This document shows positions 30,427 through 41,816 of a stretch of 64,000 nt of DNA, piece after piece. The notes under the pieces are model-generated. The model searched no databases. It had not been told where the DNA came from and saw only the letters and a program-made list of their open reading frames with translations. This stretch comes from Luscinia megarhynchos (Eukaryota; Chordata; Aves; Passeriformes; Turdidae), in NCBI GenBank assembly GCA_034336665.1, contig CM067589.1:6482374-6546373 (forward strand), given 5' to 3'. Positions within the stretch are counted from its first letter, which is position 1; every line of letters starts with the position of its first letter. Position numbers and translations under genes: made by a program.

Positions 30427-31190
30427 ACACACTCACAGACGCTCCTGCACATCGGGGTGGATTCACGCACGAATTTTCGCTCCCACAAGGATTCCTGTGG
30501 ACACTGCCTGAACACAAGCACACACAAACCAGAAACACAGGCAGAGACACAACCAGCCATGGACGCTGCTGGGGAAACCTGGGACCAACAGCAGCAGGGC
30601 TGGAGCCTTGTGAGGAAGGACAAGAAGTCAGACAGCCCGTGGCATAGTTTGTGCACTCACAGGCAGAACAGAGGGTAAAATTTCCAACGAGGCCCCAATA
30701 CTTTCCTGAAGGCAGTTTTACCATAACAGGATGAAAAGCCGCATCAAAATGCTGACCCATCAGGAAGCAAAAACCGGTGAGCATCAGGGTGAACTGAGGA
30801 GGGAAGAAGGGAAGGAGTAGGTGTAAATGTGTGGGAATAGATAATTCTTACCATGTGCCTTATGTGTGCGCATCTCTGGTCAGGAATGTTCCCGTAGATG
30901 TGCGTGCAAAGACTTGGGTGCAGGAGCAGGAATGGGAGTGAGCGTGAGTGTTTGCACACCTGTGGGGACGTGCCAGAAGGAGAAATGTCCGTGCTTGTGT
31001 CTGCTTTGGAAATGTGTTTGTACACAATTCTGAGTAAATGCAGAGCTATGAGTTACTCTTTGGGTGTGTTTGTAATGCTGTGAACACGTGTATGTGCAGT
31101 GGTGGGTGTTTAATTATTTCTTCTTCTACTCTGGGTACTGATTTATTCCCAGAAAGGCTTCAGGGAAGCTCAGCGATGTGATGGAACTTA
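29485..31190. repeat. Type-1 upstream flank, copy of A
   Basis: This begins with a CpG-rich promoter (two GC boxes in 'ccaccgcccccagctccgcc', ~29589), then 'aatcccctcacacaggatgc' (~29870), the 'ccttgttggggctgaaaatt' block (~30124), the (CA)n tract, and 'gtgctgatttattccc'-like sequence before the 3' flank of segment B. Equivalent copies lie upstream of F, H, J, K and L, and a shortened one upstream of D. Confidence 0.7.
30375..30440. repeat. (CA)n microsatellite, flank of A
   Basis: About 60 bp of ac dinucleotides with aaac/actc interruptions, about 0.9 kb upstream of leader A. It recurs in the corresponding place upstream of F, H, J, K and L. Confidence 0.9.
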
Positions 31191-31570
31191 TGAGAAGTGA
31201 CTCCAGTTAAAATGTGGGCAAATAGGCACTGACTGTGCCAGCCTATTCCCTGTCATTCGAGCAGGTCCCATCCTCACCGAGCAACGAGCCAACATCTCCT
31301 CGGCCTTTCTGTAGTTGCCAATACGCTCAGAAATACCTTCCCCGACTCCCTTGGCCGCTGCTGAAGTGTTCCTGTGCATCAGAATTGTTTTGTACACATT
31401 GCAGGGCAGCATCCCTGTGCTCGGAGGGGTCTCTCGTGCAAGGCCGGGCCCGTGGTGGCTCCCGGCCGGGGTCCCGCGGGTTCCAGGCTCGGCTCGGTGC
31501 CGGTCCCGCCCAGCGGCGTCAGCCGGGAGCGGAGCGGCCCCTGCCGGCCCCGCCCGGCCCCGCCCGCGGC

Positions 31571-31609
31571 GGTTCGTGCCCGGCCGCAGCCCCGGCTCCT
31601 CTGCCCGTG
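31571..31609 (-). promoter_or_regulatory. 23-RSS of TRAV-B
   Basis: Array-type RSS: heptamer 31603-31609, nonamer 31571-31579, 23-bp spacer. The flank beyond is the CTCF-less kind ('cccctgccggccccgcccgg'). Confidence 0.75.
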
Positions 31610-32418
31610 GCCCAGCGCGCAGTAATACACGGCCGCGTCCCCGCGCCGGGGCCGCCCGAGCCACAGCGCGCTCCAGCGCCGATCTGCCGACACCCAGAGC
31701 TGTCCTGAAATGTCCGGCAGCTCTCTGACTCCTTTGTGAACGCTCGCGAGGAATTCGGGTCCCCGGCCAGGCAGCTGACGGTACCAGTAGATCGTATCCC
31801 CTGTTCCTATGTTGGCGTGTGAGCAGCTGATGTTGATTCCAGTGCCCTCGGTGGTCTCCAGTGTCGGTTCCTGTTGTACCTGGGCTCTGGCCACGGCCAC
31901 TGTACGGGAGAAACGAACAATCGCTTTCCATCAGCAGCAAATGCCGTGCACGCAGAGATGGGAAAGGGCAGAGGAGGACAGATCACAGATAGCTGGGATG
32001 TGTTCTGAGAATAAGGGATGGAGAAAGGATTTCTCAGAGAGTGATTACATGGAGATAAGAGTGCAGGATATTTTGGAGAAGTGTCAGACTGCAGAAGAGA
32101 AGAGTGGAAAGAGGGAAGCGGATCTGAAATGAATGGACGGGGAGATGATTGCATAAATGGATGAATGACTAAAGAAATGGAATCGAAGAGCAGGCAGGCT
32201 GGGAGAGAACGAATTCATTGGCAAAAGGAGGGTTGCGTGCAGTGCGTGAAAAAGAAGGAAGGAGAAGCACGAGTGGCAGAGACAAATCCCGAGCGCAGTG
32301 CTTATCCCAGGCACACCCAGACCCCCAGACACAGCCTCTGCCACCTGCACCGCCCCCCCCGCGCACCGAGCAGCAGCGCGCCCAGCGCCGCCAGCCCCGC
32401 GCCCCGGCACCGCCGCAT
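31610..32418 (-). CDS. TRAV segment B
   Basis: The leader is 32367-32418 (MRRCRGAGLAALGALLL, type 2), the intron 467 bp, and the V exon 31610-31899 after CCGTACAG. The mature start is VAVARAQVQQEPTLETTEG. Cys23 is in NISCSHANIG, Trp41 is kept in TIYWYRQLPGRGPEFLA, CDR2 is SVHKGVRELPD, and the end is YYCALG. It differs from M, its 30-kb-distant duplicate, at a handful of residues in FR2-CDR2 and FR3. No CTCF motif follows its RSS. Open, with intact splice sites. Confidence 0.85.
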
Positions 32419-33660
32419 GGCGCCGGCCGAGCCTCGCTGCCCCTCAGCCCCGGCTCTCTGCTCCGGCAGCGCCCGCTTCTCTCCCGTGCTCTGCCCTCCC
32501 CCGCCGCCAGCCCCGCCCCGGGGCTGAGCCCTGCGCCGGTGCCGCTCGGGCTCTCGCCGGCTCCTGGCTGGGTGCGGGGGGGACGAGAGCGGTGGGAGCG
32601 GGGCAGCGCTCGGAGCTGCGGCCCACGGAGACAGCGGGGCCAAGTGCGCCGAGCGGGAGCCGTTTGTCCCGGGAGCACAGGACCCGCAGATTCTTTTCTC
32701 CCCTCTCCCCCACCGTCTATTCCTTCCCGTTCCCCCTCCACTGGGACGTGGGGATTTCAGAATTGTCCTTCATGGCACGAGTTTGTATGGACGGATAAGG
32801 GGCACAAGAGGCAGAGGGTCCTGCTGGCCTCCAGACCTCGGGCTCCTTGCCTGGCAAAGAGAGCACCTGTGCCGGCAGAGATTGGAAAGGCAGAAAAACG
32901 GTTGTGCGATATCAGCGGGGAGAGAGGAGTGGGATTGTGTGAGAGAAAGAATTCTGCAGTCAGGAAGGTCAGTGAGGAAGGAGGGAGAGGAGCTTCTGCA
33001 CGCACCAGAGGGCTGATAGTTCTGCAGCCTGTGATGAAGACCATGGTGAGGGAGGCTGTTCCCCTACAGCCTATGAAAGTTTATGGTAAAGGTATAATCT
33101 ATCCCGTGGAAGATCCAAAGCTACAACAGGTGGATGTGTCCTTAAGGAAGCTGGGAGCCCGTGGGAACTCTCACTGATGCAAGGTTCATGGCAGGACTGT
33201 ATCTTTATGGATAGCAGCCCATTCTGGAGCTCCATTCCGGATGTGATTTTCTGGCAGGATGTGTGGGTAAAATTGTCAGGGAAATCCATCAAGTCCCGCG
33301 AATGAGAAGGAGCCATTTGCATTGTGAACACCTTCTCAGTGGGGAGATTAGGTGTGACTGTATCCACATGTGGTGTTGGACAACGTGAACAGTTTGTTTA
33401 GAAAGAATATAATCTGCATAATGAATCCGACAAATGAGCTAAAATTTCAGAGAAACGTGCTATTGGTGGCTCCTCACATGACGGCCGGGAGACGTCCCTT
33501 GTCTTTCAGGAAAAAAAAAATAGAGAAGATGAGAGAAGAAAGAGACCTGCCATGGGCTGGGTGGGAATGTGTGCCCTAGCTCATGCACTTTTGAGATACC
33601 ATTGCATATTGGCCAAAGGCTGCCACATTCCCCAGAACACACAGAGTCCCTTCAGAAGGA
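32419..33660. repeat. Type-2 upstream flank, copy of B
   Basis: CpG-rich promoter block, then 'ccaccgtctattccttcccg', 'ggacgtggggatttcag', and about 0.8 kb with 'gaagatccaaag' and 'taaaattgtcagggaaatcc'. Copies lie upstream of C (34.7-35.9), G (44.7-45.9), I (49.9-51.1) and M (62.4-63.7). Long open frames across it (up to 319 codons) are not conserved in frame among copies. Confidence 0.7.
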
Positions 33661-33844
33661 GCAAGAGATGGTTTAGGAAGGACCTTACTGCGCTCCGTGC
33701 CCCGCGCAGACCGTGTCAGTGCTGACACGGAGCCGTGGCCGGGCGGGGCTGTTGCTGCCCCAGGAGCGGAGCTGCCGCAGCCGCGCTGGGCAGAGGGGCT
33801 GAGCGCGCGCGGGGACTCGGAGCTGGAGCTGCCGGGGGCGGAGC

Positions 33845-33864
33845 GGCAGCGCCCCCTGCTGGCC
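33845..33864 (-). promoter_or_regulatory. CTCF-like motif of TRAV-C
   Basis: Same 20-bp motif and spacing as in A (45 bp past the nonamer), on the V-gene strand. Confidence 0.7.
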
Positions 33865-33909
33865 GCGGGCGGCGCTGTGCCCCCGGCCCCGCCCGGCCCC
33901 GCCCGCGGC

Positions 33910-33948
33910 GGTTCGTGCCCGGCCGCAGCCCCGGCTCCTCTGCCCGTG
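33910..33948 (-). promoter_or_regulatory. 23-RSS of TRAV-C
   Basis: Array-type RSS: heptamer 33942-33948, nonamer 33910-33918, 23-bp spacer. Confidence 0.75.
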
Positions 33949-34717
33949 GCCCAGCGCGCAGTAATACACGGCCGCGTCCCCGCGCCGGGGCCGCCCGAGC
34001 CACAGCGCGCTCGATCGCCGATCTGCCGACACCCACAGAGTCCCCTCTGGCTCCAGCACGGGTTTTGTGCCTCGGACAGCCATTGCTACCAGCTGCGGTG
34101 CTTGGTCTGGGAATTGGCGATACCACTGGGTGGAGTCGGCAGTAATTTCGGGGTGCAGGCAAGTGAGGTCCAGGCCGGTGCCCTCGGTGGTCTCTGCCCA
34201 CGGCTTCTGCTGCACTCGCTCTCTGTCGGCTGCCACTGCTGGGAAAGAAGGAAGAAAGGACAAACATCGCAAAAACTGTGCGGTAATGAGGTTTTTTTTT
34301 GCCCGACAGCGTCAGAAACAGTGGCCACAAGACAGAGTCAGAGTGAAAGATACAGTGAGAAATTCGAAATTCTTGCATGCAGAGTTTAGGCAAAAGTCAG
34401 GTCCAAACATGAACACATGGATGGAGAAATGGAAAGATTTATTAAACAACAGAATGATGTATTCAGAGCAAAAGTATAGGTGCATAGAAAATGAAGAATA
34501 CGTGCAAGTATACCGACACAAATTACGAAGACTTCTAGGAATGAGAGATGGCAGAGAGGCAGGGAGAGAGAAGGAGTTGCGTACTAGGGGCAAGAGTCCG
34601 TCCCAATCACCCCGGGAGGTACCCGAGCCCCAGCCCCGGCCCCCTTGGTGTCAAACCCCGCGCACCGAGCAGCAGCGCGCCCAGCGCCGCCAGCCCCGCG
34701 CCCCGGCACCGCCGCAT
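33949..34717 (-). CDS. TRAV segment C
   Basis: The leader is 34666-34717 (type 2), the intron 430 bp, and the V exon 33949-34235 (287 nt, one codon shorter than most). Mature start VAADRERVQQKPWAETTEG, LDLTCLHPEIT, DSTQWYRQFPDQAPQLVAM, then CDR2 AVRGTKPVLEPEG and FR3 TLWVSADRRSSALWLG. With G it forms a distinct subfamily (QQKPWAE, QFPDQAPQL). Trp41 is kept. Before the promoter the leader intron contains 'aaccccgcgcaccgag' instead of the longer C-run found in B. Open frame; probably functional. Confidence 0.85.
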
Positions 34718-36127
34718 GGCGCCGGCCGAGCCTCGCTGCCCCTCAGCCCCGGCTCTCTGCTCCGGCAGCGCCCGCTTCTCTCCCGTGCTCTGCCCTCCCC
34801 CGCCGCCAGCCCCGCCCCGGGGCTGAGCCCTGCGCCGGTGCCGCTCGGGCTCTCGCCGGCTCCTGGCTGGGTGCGGGGGGGACGAGAGCGGTGGGAGCGG
34901 GGCAGCGCTCGGAGCTGCGGCCCACGGAGACAGCGGGGCCAAGTGCGCCGAGCGGGAGCCGTTTGTCCCGGGAGCACAGGACCCACAGATTCTTTTCATC
35001 CCTCTTCCCCACCGTCTATTCCTTCCCGTTCTCTCTCCACTGGGACGTGGGGATTTCAGAATTGTCCTTCGGGGCACGTATTTGTAAGAACAGACAAGGG
35101 GCACAAGAGGCAGAGGGTCCTGCTGGCCTCCAGACGCCGGGCTCCTTGCCTGGCAAAGAGAGCACCTGTGCCGGCAAAGATTGGAAAGGCAGAAAAACGG
35201 TTGTGTGATATCAGCGAGGAGAGAGGAGTGGGATTGTGTGAGAGAAAGAAGTCTGCAGTCAGGAAGGTCAGTGAGGAAGGAGGGAGAGGAGCTTCTGCAG
35301 GCACCAGAGCGCTGATATTTCTGCAGCCTGTGATGAAGACCACGGTGAGGGAGGCTGTCCCCCTACAGTTTATGAGGGTCCGTGGTAGCGCAGAAATCCA
35401 TCCCATGGAAGATCCAAAGCCACAGCAGCTGGATGTGTACGTAAGGAAGGTGTGAGCCCGTGGAAACTCCCACTGAAGCAAGGTCATTGCAGGACTCTCA
35501 TCTCCATGGACAGGAGCCCGTAATGGATCTGATTTCAGGCAGGATGTGTGGGTAAAATTTCAAGAAAATCCATCACGTCCCAAGCATCAGAGGGAACTGC
35601 CTTGCATTCTGAACACTCTCTCAGAGGGGAGAGTAGGTGTGACTGCATGCACATGTAGTGTCGGAATTTGTGAACAGTTTATTTAGAAGGAATATTATCT
35701 GTATAATGGATCCGATATATGAGCTAAAATTTCAGAGTAGCATGCAACTGGGGGCTCCTCACATGAACGGTGTGGACATATCCCTCGCCCTTCAGAAAAC
35801 AGCTCAGCAGCTTTAGAAAGAGGAGAGAGGAAGGAGACCTGACATGGGCTGGGCGGGAATGTGTACCCTAGCTGCTGCCTTTTTGACCAAACGCTAGCCC
35901 ACCTGTGTAGACAGGCCAGAGGATGCCTCGTTCCAGAGAAAATACAGAACCCTTCCTGGGAAGGACCGTGCTGCGCTCCGAGCCCCGCGCAGACCGTGTC
36001 AGTGCCGACACGGAGCCGTGGCCGGGCGGGGCTGTTGCTGCCCCAGGAGCGGAGCTGCCGCAGCCGCGCTGGGCAGAGGGGCTGAGCGCGCGCGGGGACT
36101 CGGAGCTGGAGCTGCCGGGGGCGGAGC

Positions 36128-36147
36128 GGCAGCGCCCCCTGCTGGCC
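36128..36147 (-). promoter_or_regulatory. CTCF-like motif of TRAV-D
   Basis: Same 20-bp motif, orientation and spacing as in A. Confidence 0.7.
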
Positions 36148-36192
36148 GCGGGCGGCGCTGTGCCCCCGGCCCCGCCCGGCCCCGCCCGCGGC

Positions 36193-36231
36193 GGTTCGTG
36201 CCCGGCCGCAGCCCCGGCTCCTCTGCCCGTG
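36193..36231 (-). promoter_or_regulatory. 23-RSS of TRAV-D
   Basis: Array-type RSS: heptamer 36225-36231, nonamer 36193-36201. Confidence 0.75.
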
Positions 36232-37023
36232 GCCCAGCGCGCAGTAATACACGGCCGCGTCCCCGCGCCGGGGCCGCCCGAGCCACAGCGCGCTCCAGCG
36301 CCCGTCCTCCGACACCGACAGCTTTCCTGCGATGGCCGGAACATCCTTGGATCCTATAGCAGCGAGTGCCAGGAATTCGGGGCTTTGGCCCGGGAACTGA
36401 CGGTAGAAATGGATGTATTCGCCGGTCACTTTGCTGGGGTGTGAGCAGTTGATTCTGATGCCGGTGCCCTCGGTGGTCTCCAGGAATGGTTCCTGCTTCA
36501 CCTGGGCTCTGCCTGAAGCCACTGCCAAGATCAGAAGAAAGACAAACCTGAATTCCGACATTGCCGTGGTGCACAGAACAAAGCCCGCATGCAGAGACCG
36601 TGAGGAAAAAGATTTCGATACACGCAGGAACTGAAATGTCCAAAAGTCGTTGTGGAGAGATGAATGCCTGAGTAACAGGACAGCTGCTGCGGACCGGCAG
36701 CAGGAGGGAGAAAGCACGTAATGGCAGTAAAGTTTGAAGGGGTAAGGACTGACGTTGTGAGTTATAAGGTAGGAACGCTTGTGCAGCATTGGGCAGAGAT
36801 AAGAATCCGAGAATTTCTGAGGGAGAATGAGATGGAGAAGATGGAGGGATAAATAGGAGAACAGTTAGCGGGCATTGGTGTGTGAAGCAGGCGGGCAGGA
36901 CGGAAGCCTGGAGGGACACGCGGGATGAGCCCAGCCCCGGCCGCGGCCCCTTGGCCGCCCCCCCCGCGCACCGAGCAGCAGCGCGGCCAGCGCCGCCAGC
37001 CCCGCGCCCCGACACCGCCGCAT
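36232..37023 (-). CDS. TRAV segment D
   Basis: The leader is 36972-37023 (type 1), the intron 450 bp, and the V exon 36232-36521 after CTTGGCAG. Reads VASGRAQVKQEPFLETTEG (Lys in place of the usual Gln), RINCSHPSKVTGEYI, HFYRQFPGQSPEFLALAAIGSKDV, KLSVSEDGRWSALWLG, YYCALG. Core Trp41 is Phe (TTC). It is closely related to H. Its type-1 upstream flank is shortened: the GC-box block ends near 37.14 kb and the distal part (about 37.36-37.50 kb) is diverged. Open frame. Confidence 0.85.
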
Positions 37024-37895
37024 GGCGCCGCTCCGCCGGCCGAGCAGCGCTGTGCCCCTCAGCCCCGGCTCTCTGCTGCGGCCCTGCCGCCTCCTCTGCC
37101 GCGCCAACAGCTCCGCCCCGGCCGGCCTCAGCCCCCGCCTCTCCCAGCAGCGGCACCGCGAGCGACACAAGGACCTTTGGCATGGCCAGGGACCGGAGAC
37201 AGCTGTGTCCCATCCCACACACCACCCACACTGCAGCGCATGCACATCCATCAATATCACCCTAGTGGACGCTTTGGAGGGGCAGGAAAGGGAGGGCTCG
37301 GGACACAGGGGCTGCATTTCAGCGCCTCTTCCCTGCACACATCTGTAGCGAGCAGCTGCCGTCAGCGCTCAGCTGCACTCGGGCTCCTGCTGAGCCTGGC
37401 AAGCTGCTGCTCTGTGCTGTGCAGGGCCAGAGCAGTGCTCCGTGCCCCTGCCAGAGTCAGGGAATTCCCTCCCGCTGAGGGACACACACGGACAGACACA
37501 GGCTCGTGCACAGCAGTGCGGAGCCATCCACAAATGTGTGCTTCACGTGTGTCCATGCAAACGGGGCTGCTGCAAGAGCAGCCGCAGCAGGAAGACAGAA
37601 CTAGCCCTGGGCTCTGCTGAGGATATGTTGGTTTACAAGAAATAGGGCCGGAATTTGGAAGAATAAGGTCCCAGGCATGCACAAGGGATATTTTTCTTTA
37701 CTTAGATACTTCGCAATGAAGAAATGATTCTAAATAGTCCAGAATATTTTCCCAAAAATAGTGTCACAATGGACGTAGTGAAAACCATCAGACCATTTTG
37801 CCCACATGCGACGCAACTTCTAGTGAGTGCTGGGGTGACATCTTCATTCCTATTCCAAGCTCAGCCTTGCACGGACACCTCCCCTCCCACCCCTG

Positions 37896-37934
37896 CGTTG
37901 CTGCACAGGCCAGGAAGCTCCTTGCACCAGGGTG
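37896..37934 (-). promoter_or_regulatory. Degenerate 23-RSS of the TRAV pseudogene E
   Basis: Heptamer CACCCTG (37928-37934), 23-bp spacer, nonamer GCAGCAACG (37896-37904; 5 of 9). Confidence 0.5.
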
Positions 37935-39104
37935 TCTTGCACAGCACACAGGTACAAGGCACTGTCAGAGCCCTCCACTTCCCCACCTTCAGCACACTGC
38001 ATTTCCCCGTGGTGTTCAGGTGCGTGGTGATACGGCCGCTGTGCCTGGGGCCAGTCCCTGCTTGATAGGAGAACAGTTGGGGGGATTGGCCTTTCCGCAG
38101 CTGGTACCAGAGCAATCTCCCAAAATTACTGCTCTGGTATTTGCCGTGGTGTGCAATGGATGTCCCTGCTTCACCGTGACTTGTCCATCTTCCTGAGTGA
38201 CTGTGATCTGCCCCGAGGTGCCTGGAAGAAAGGCAGAGTCACCAGCTGCACAGGGAAGGACTACAGGCAGGAAAAGCAAAACCCTGGCGGAGAAAGCTCT
38301 CTGTCCTGCAAGGAAGATCTGAGATTTTCAGAGAGGCAGGAGAGAGTGATTTTGGGTTGGCTGTCAGAGCTCCCAGCACAGCAAATTCCTCACAAGAGCT
38401 GGGCTGTGTCCATGTTCCTAGTTTACTGCTCAGACAATCTGGAACAGCCTGATTTTTTTTTTACTCAGTCAGGTTGAGGAGCGCACAGAGGTTCAGCAGG
38501 AGGATTCATTGTGCTTCCTCATCGCTGTCACCTCTGAGGGCTCCTCGATCCCTGAGTACACACAAAGCTGAGCTTGGAAAGAGGGAGCCCTGCTTGTGGT
38601 GCCAGCCCAGAGAACAGTGGATGCCGTGGCAGAGCCGTGTCAGCCTGGAGGCAGAAAGGGATACCCTGTAAATGTCAGTGAAATGAGAACTTTGAGGGGC
38701 CTCGGGCAGGCTTGACAGGATCTGTGAATTGATAGTAAAAGAGGAGCAATATGGCTCTGCAGAGAGAGCTGAGATCTCCTAACGGGAGAGCTGTAGGATG
38801 AATAGAGAGAGGCAAAGGAAGATGATTTGCGGGTGAGGGAAATCATAGAAAGGGGGATGAGGTTTCCCTTTTCTCCCTTCCATTTTCCTTTAGAAATCGG
38901 AGGCCTTGTTGAGTAAATACGTGCAAAACCACCAAGAGGTGCTGACATTTCTCTGCCTTTCCCCTCCAATAATTGGTATTTCCACTCTTGGCTGTTGAGG
39001 GTTTCCTGGTGAATGACTAATTAGAAGGATGCCTTGGGGAAAAGGCAGGACTTACCGAGGAGGTGTCCCAGGAAGACGGTGAGGATGAGATGTGCGAGGT
39101 GCAT
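37935..39104 (-). pseudogene. TRAV pseudogene E (different subgroup)
   Basis: The leader is 39056-39104 (MHLAHLILTVFLGHLL, donor G|GTAAGTCC), the intron 834 bp, and the V exon 37935-38221 after TTCCAG|GC. The opening reads GQITVTQEDGQVTVKQGHPL. The expected Cys23 is not there (TTANT), and the frame shifts before the FR2 block [16 protein letters not shown] and again before the FR3 end [11 protein letters not shown]. The [11 protein letters not shown] and LNTTGK motifs mark a TRAV subgroup unrelated to the surrounding array. Leader and splice sites are intact, so inactivation is in the V exon. It breaks the array between D and F. Confidence 0.85.
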
Positions 39105-40900
39105 GGCGAGAGCAAGCTGCGTGTTTGCCGAGTGAGGAAGAGTCAGAAAGCACGTGGCAGCGCCGAGAGAGCAGAGGTGCCGCAAACGCCTCTGTGCAGC
39201 GGGAGCAGCGGGAGCAGCAGCGGGAGCAGGCAGAGCAATGGCCTGTCCCGGGCGTGCCTGAAATGCTCGTGCTGCGTTTCTCGCTGCTCCAGCAGCAGCC
39301 CCCGTGGCTCCCTCAGGCAGCGGCATTGGGAGCACTCCGTGCCTCTGGCGCCTCAGCCGTGGCAAGGGGCTGTTCCCGCTCAGCTCGCAGGGGAGTCCTC
39401 ACCTCCCCAGCTGCAATGGCCAGCTCTGCTGCACAGCCCGTGCTGCCCATTGGGGAGCTCAGGGGCTTCTTCTCTGCTGAGCTTTCTCACCTCTCTGGGG
39501 TGATTGCAATTTCCTCTGTGAACAGGGGACTCCTCTTTCCCTTTCCCTTCTGCCCTGCTCTTCTTCATCTGCCTGGGACCATTGCCCCTCTCCCAGCTCT
39601 CTCATTCCCACCCTCTTTTTTATATCAACTCCAGAGTGATCCCATACTGGTCATTTTGATTTTCTGTAAAACGTGTTTGTAGCAAAAAAACCCCATCCTG
39701 GAATAACTTGAACAGTGATGTAGGTAATGATAATGGGTATAATTGGAACATTCTCATGCAGGTGTTGCACCTCTCCATGGTTTAGAAGGAGAAGGGGAAG
39801 GGTCCTGTGTTTGTCACAAATTTTCCATGTGATAGCTTATCCTTCTACTGGCTCCTTGGAATATTGTGCTTTCTTAGGCTTCAGAGCAGAGCAAAGATGG
39901 CAAGATATATTAAAGGAGACAAGGATTTTTCTCAGCATTTGTGCTGAAACAAGAAACCTGCAACCATCCTTGCTGACCCCAGAGACACAGCACTGACAGT
40001 CTCTCCTTTCCTGGGGCTTCCATGTCCTCTGTCATCATCCCTAACCCTTTGCCACTGACAAAGCCCCGCCTGAGGCAATCCACAGCCACTGCCGCAGGTT
40101 CCTAAAGGCTCATCAATTAGAGGCTGATGAGCTCTGAGCTGCCCCTTTCATTCCCTTATCACCTGCTGCTATCTTGGTGGCGTTGTGTGCTTTGGTCATC
40201 GCTTTCCCTTTTCCTTGTTCTTCCCTTGGAAAGGAAAATGGACGTGATGTGAGCCTCGGAGAAGCAGACACTCTCGCCTTTCACATGCGCTTACTGTGGC
40301 CTACGCTGAACTTGCTCATTGCAATGAGTTCTTGAAGATGCTGAAAGGCTCCTGTCCCTAAAGGAAATGGGGTCTCTAGAGCAAGGGCCAGGACAGAAAC
40401 CCCTTGTGGAACTCATTGTTTCAAGTGTCTCCATTTAACATTTCCAGCATTACTAAACCCTGGCATCTGCATTTCAGATGAGAGCTTACTAACGTAATGG
40501 ATGAGAGACCAATGTGTATCAGGTGGAATGTGGCTGTGACCCAGCCCTCTGCAGATTTGAAAAGTTTCGCAACTCCAACAGATTGAATGTTTTCCCTTCC
40601 AGATGTTCTACTGTTTCAGGCAGATGCTGAACTCACATCCAAGGGTGTTTGGCAAAACCTTTGGATGAAGAAGAAAATGTAGAGTAATTGACTGCAGCCT
40701 CAGGTGGGATTCAAAGAACACCTTCCTTGCACATCGCAGAGCGAATGCAGCGGGAGCGAGGGCAGGGCGGGCTGTGTGCCGGGCCGTGTCCCGCAGCAGG
40801 CAGGCTGGCAGCCGTGTGCCGGGGCCGTGGCGGGCTGTGCGGTGTCGCTGTGCCCCCGCGGGCTCGGGGCGCACGAAGGAGCTGCGGAGCCGCCTGGGGC
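39105..40900. other. gene-free interval between E and F
   Basis: No V exon or transposon recognised. Open frames at 39063-39682 overlap the leader of E and have no motifs. Confidence 0.4.
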
Positions 40901-40914
40901 CCGGCGGGCGGAGC

Positions 40915-40934
40915 GGCAGCGCCCCCTGCTGGCC
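40915..40934 (-). promoter_or_regulatory. CTCF-like motif of TRAV-F
   Basis: Same 20-bp motif and spacing as in A, inside an otherwise unique 3' flank. Confidence 0.7.
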
Positions 40935-40979
40935 GCGGGCGGCGCTGTGCCCCCGGCCCCGCCCGGCCCCGCCCGCGGC

Positions 40980-41018
40980 GGTTCGTGCCCGGCCGCAGCC
41001 CCGGCTCCTCTGCCCGTG
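40980..41018 (-). promoter_or_regulatory. 23-RSS of TRAV-F
   Basis: Array-type RSS: heptamer 41012-41018, nonamer 40980-40988. Confidence 0.75.
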
Positions 41019-41816
41019 GCGCAGCGCGCAGTAATACACGGCCGCGTCCCCGCGCCGGGGCCGCCCGAGCCACAGCGCGCTCGATCGCCGATCTGCCGAC
41101 ACCGACACTTGACCCGCACTGTCCGGCAGCTCTCTGATCCCTTTGAGAACGCTCACGAGGAATTCGAATCCTCCGCTCGGGATCTGACGGTACCAGTGGA
41201 TCCAATCGTTGGTCTGGATTTGGGGATGTGAGCAGCTGATGTTTATTCCAGTGCCGTCGGTGGTCTCCAGGAATGGCTCCTGTTGTACCCGGGCTCTGGC
41301 CACGGCCACTGTATGGGAGAAAATACAATCAGTTTCTATGAGCACCAAAATCTGTGCACGCAGAGATGGGAAAGGGCAGTGGAGGACAGACCACAGGTAT
41401 CTGGGATATATTCTGAGAATAAAGGATCGAGATATTATTTCTCGGAGTGTGATTACTTGGAGGTAAGAATATTTTGGGAAAGTGTGAGACTGCAGAAGGG
41501 ACAAGTGGAATGAGGGAAGAGGGTCTGAAATGAATGGCTGGGTAGATGATTGAATGAATCGAGGAATGACTAAAGAAATGGAGTCGGACAGCAGGGGAGG
41601 TGGGAGAGAACGGATTCATTGAGGAGAGGTCGGTTGAAGGCAGTGTGTGAAAGACAAGCAAGGAGAAGCAGGAGTGCCAGAGACAAATCCCGAGCCCAGT
41701 GCTTATCGCAGGCAGACCCAGACCCCCAGACACAGCCTCTGCCACCTGCGCCGCCCCCGCGCACCGAGCAGCAGCGCGGCCAGCGCCGCCAGCCCCGCGC
41801 CCCGACACCGCCGCAT
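41019..41816 (-). CDS. TRAV segment F
   Basis: The leader is 41765-41816 (type 1), the intron 456 bp, and the V exon 41019-41308. Reads VARARVQQEPFLETTDG (Asp where others have Glu), NISCSHPQIQTNDWI, HWYRQIPSGGFEFLVSVLKGIRELPD, QVSVSADRRSSALWLG, YYCALR. Trp41 is kept. The V exon belongs with B/I/M but the leader and promoter are type 1 and the flank past the RSS carries a CTCF motif, so the unit is mosaic. Chain end is CALR rather than CALG, shared with G and M. Open frame. Confidence 0.85.

Larger units (their letters stand above)
31100..34010. repeat. Segmental duplication, copy 1 (B to 3' part of C)
   Basis: Nearly identical to 61.1-64.0 kb with an offset of about 29,990 bp. It holds segment B, its type-2 flank and the 3' end of C. 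Differences are mostly single substitutions such as 'gagggttgcgtg' versus 'gagggtttcgtg'. Confidence 0.85.

Noticed and set aside
32218..33177. 319-codon plus-strand open frame (and the 462-codon one at 34067-35455)
   Set aside because: They run antisense through TRAV leader/promoter CpG DNA. The frame is not kept among flank copies, there is no domain motif, and length is explained by high GC.
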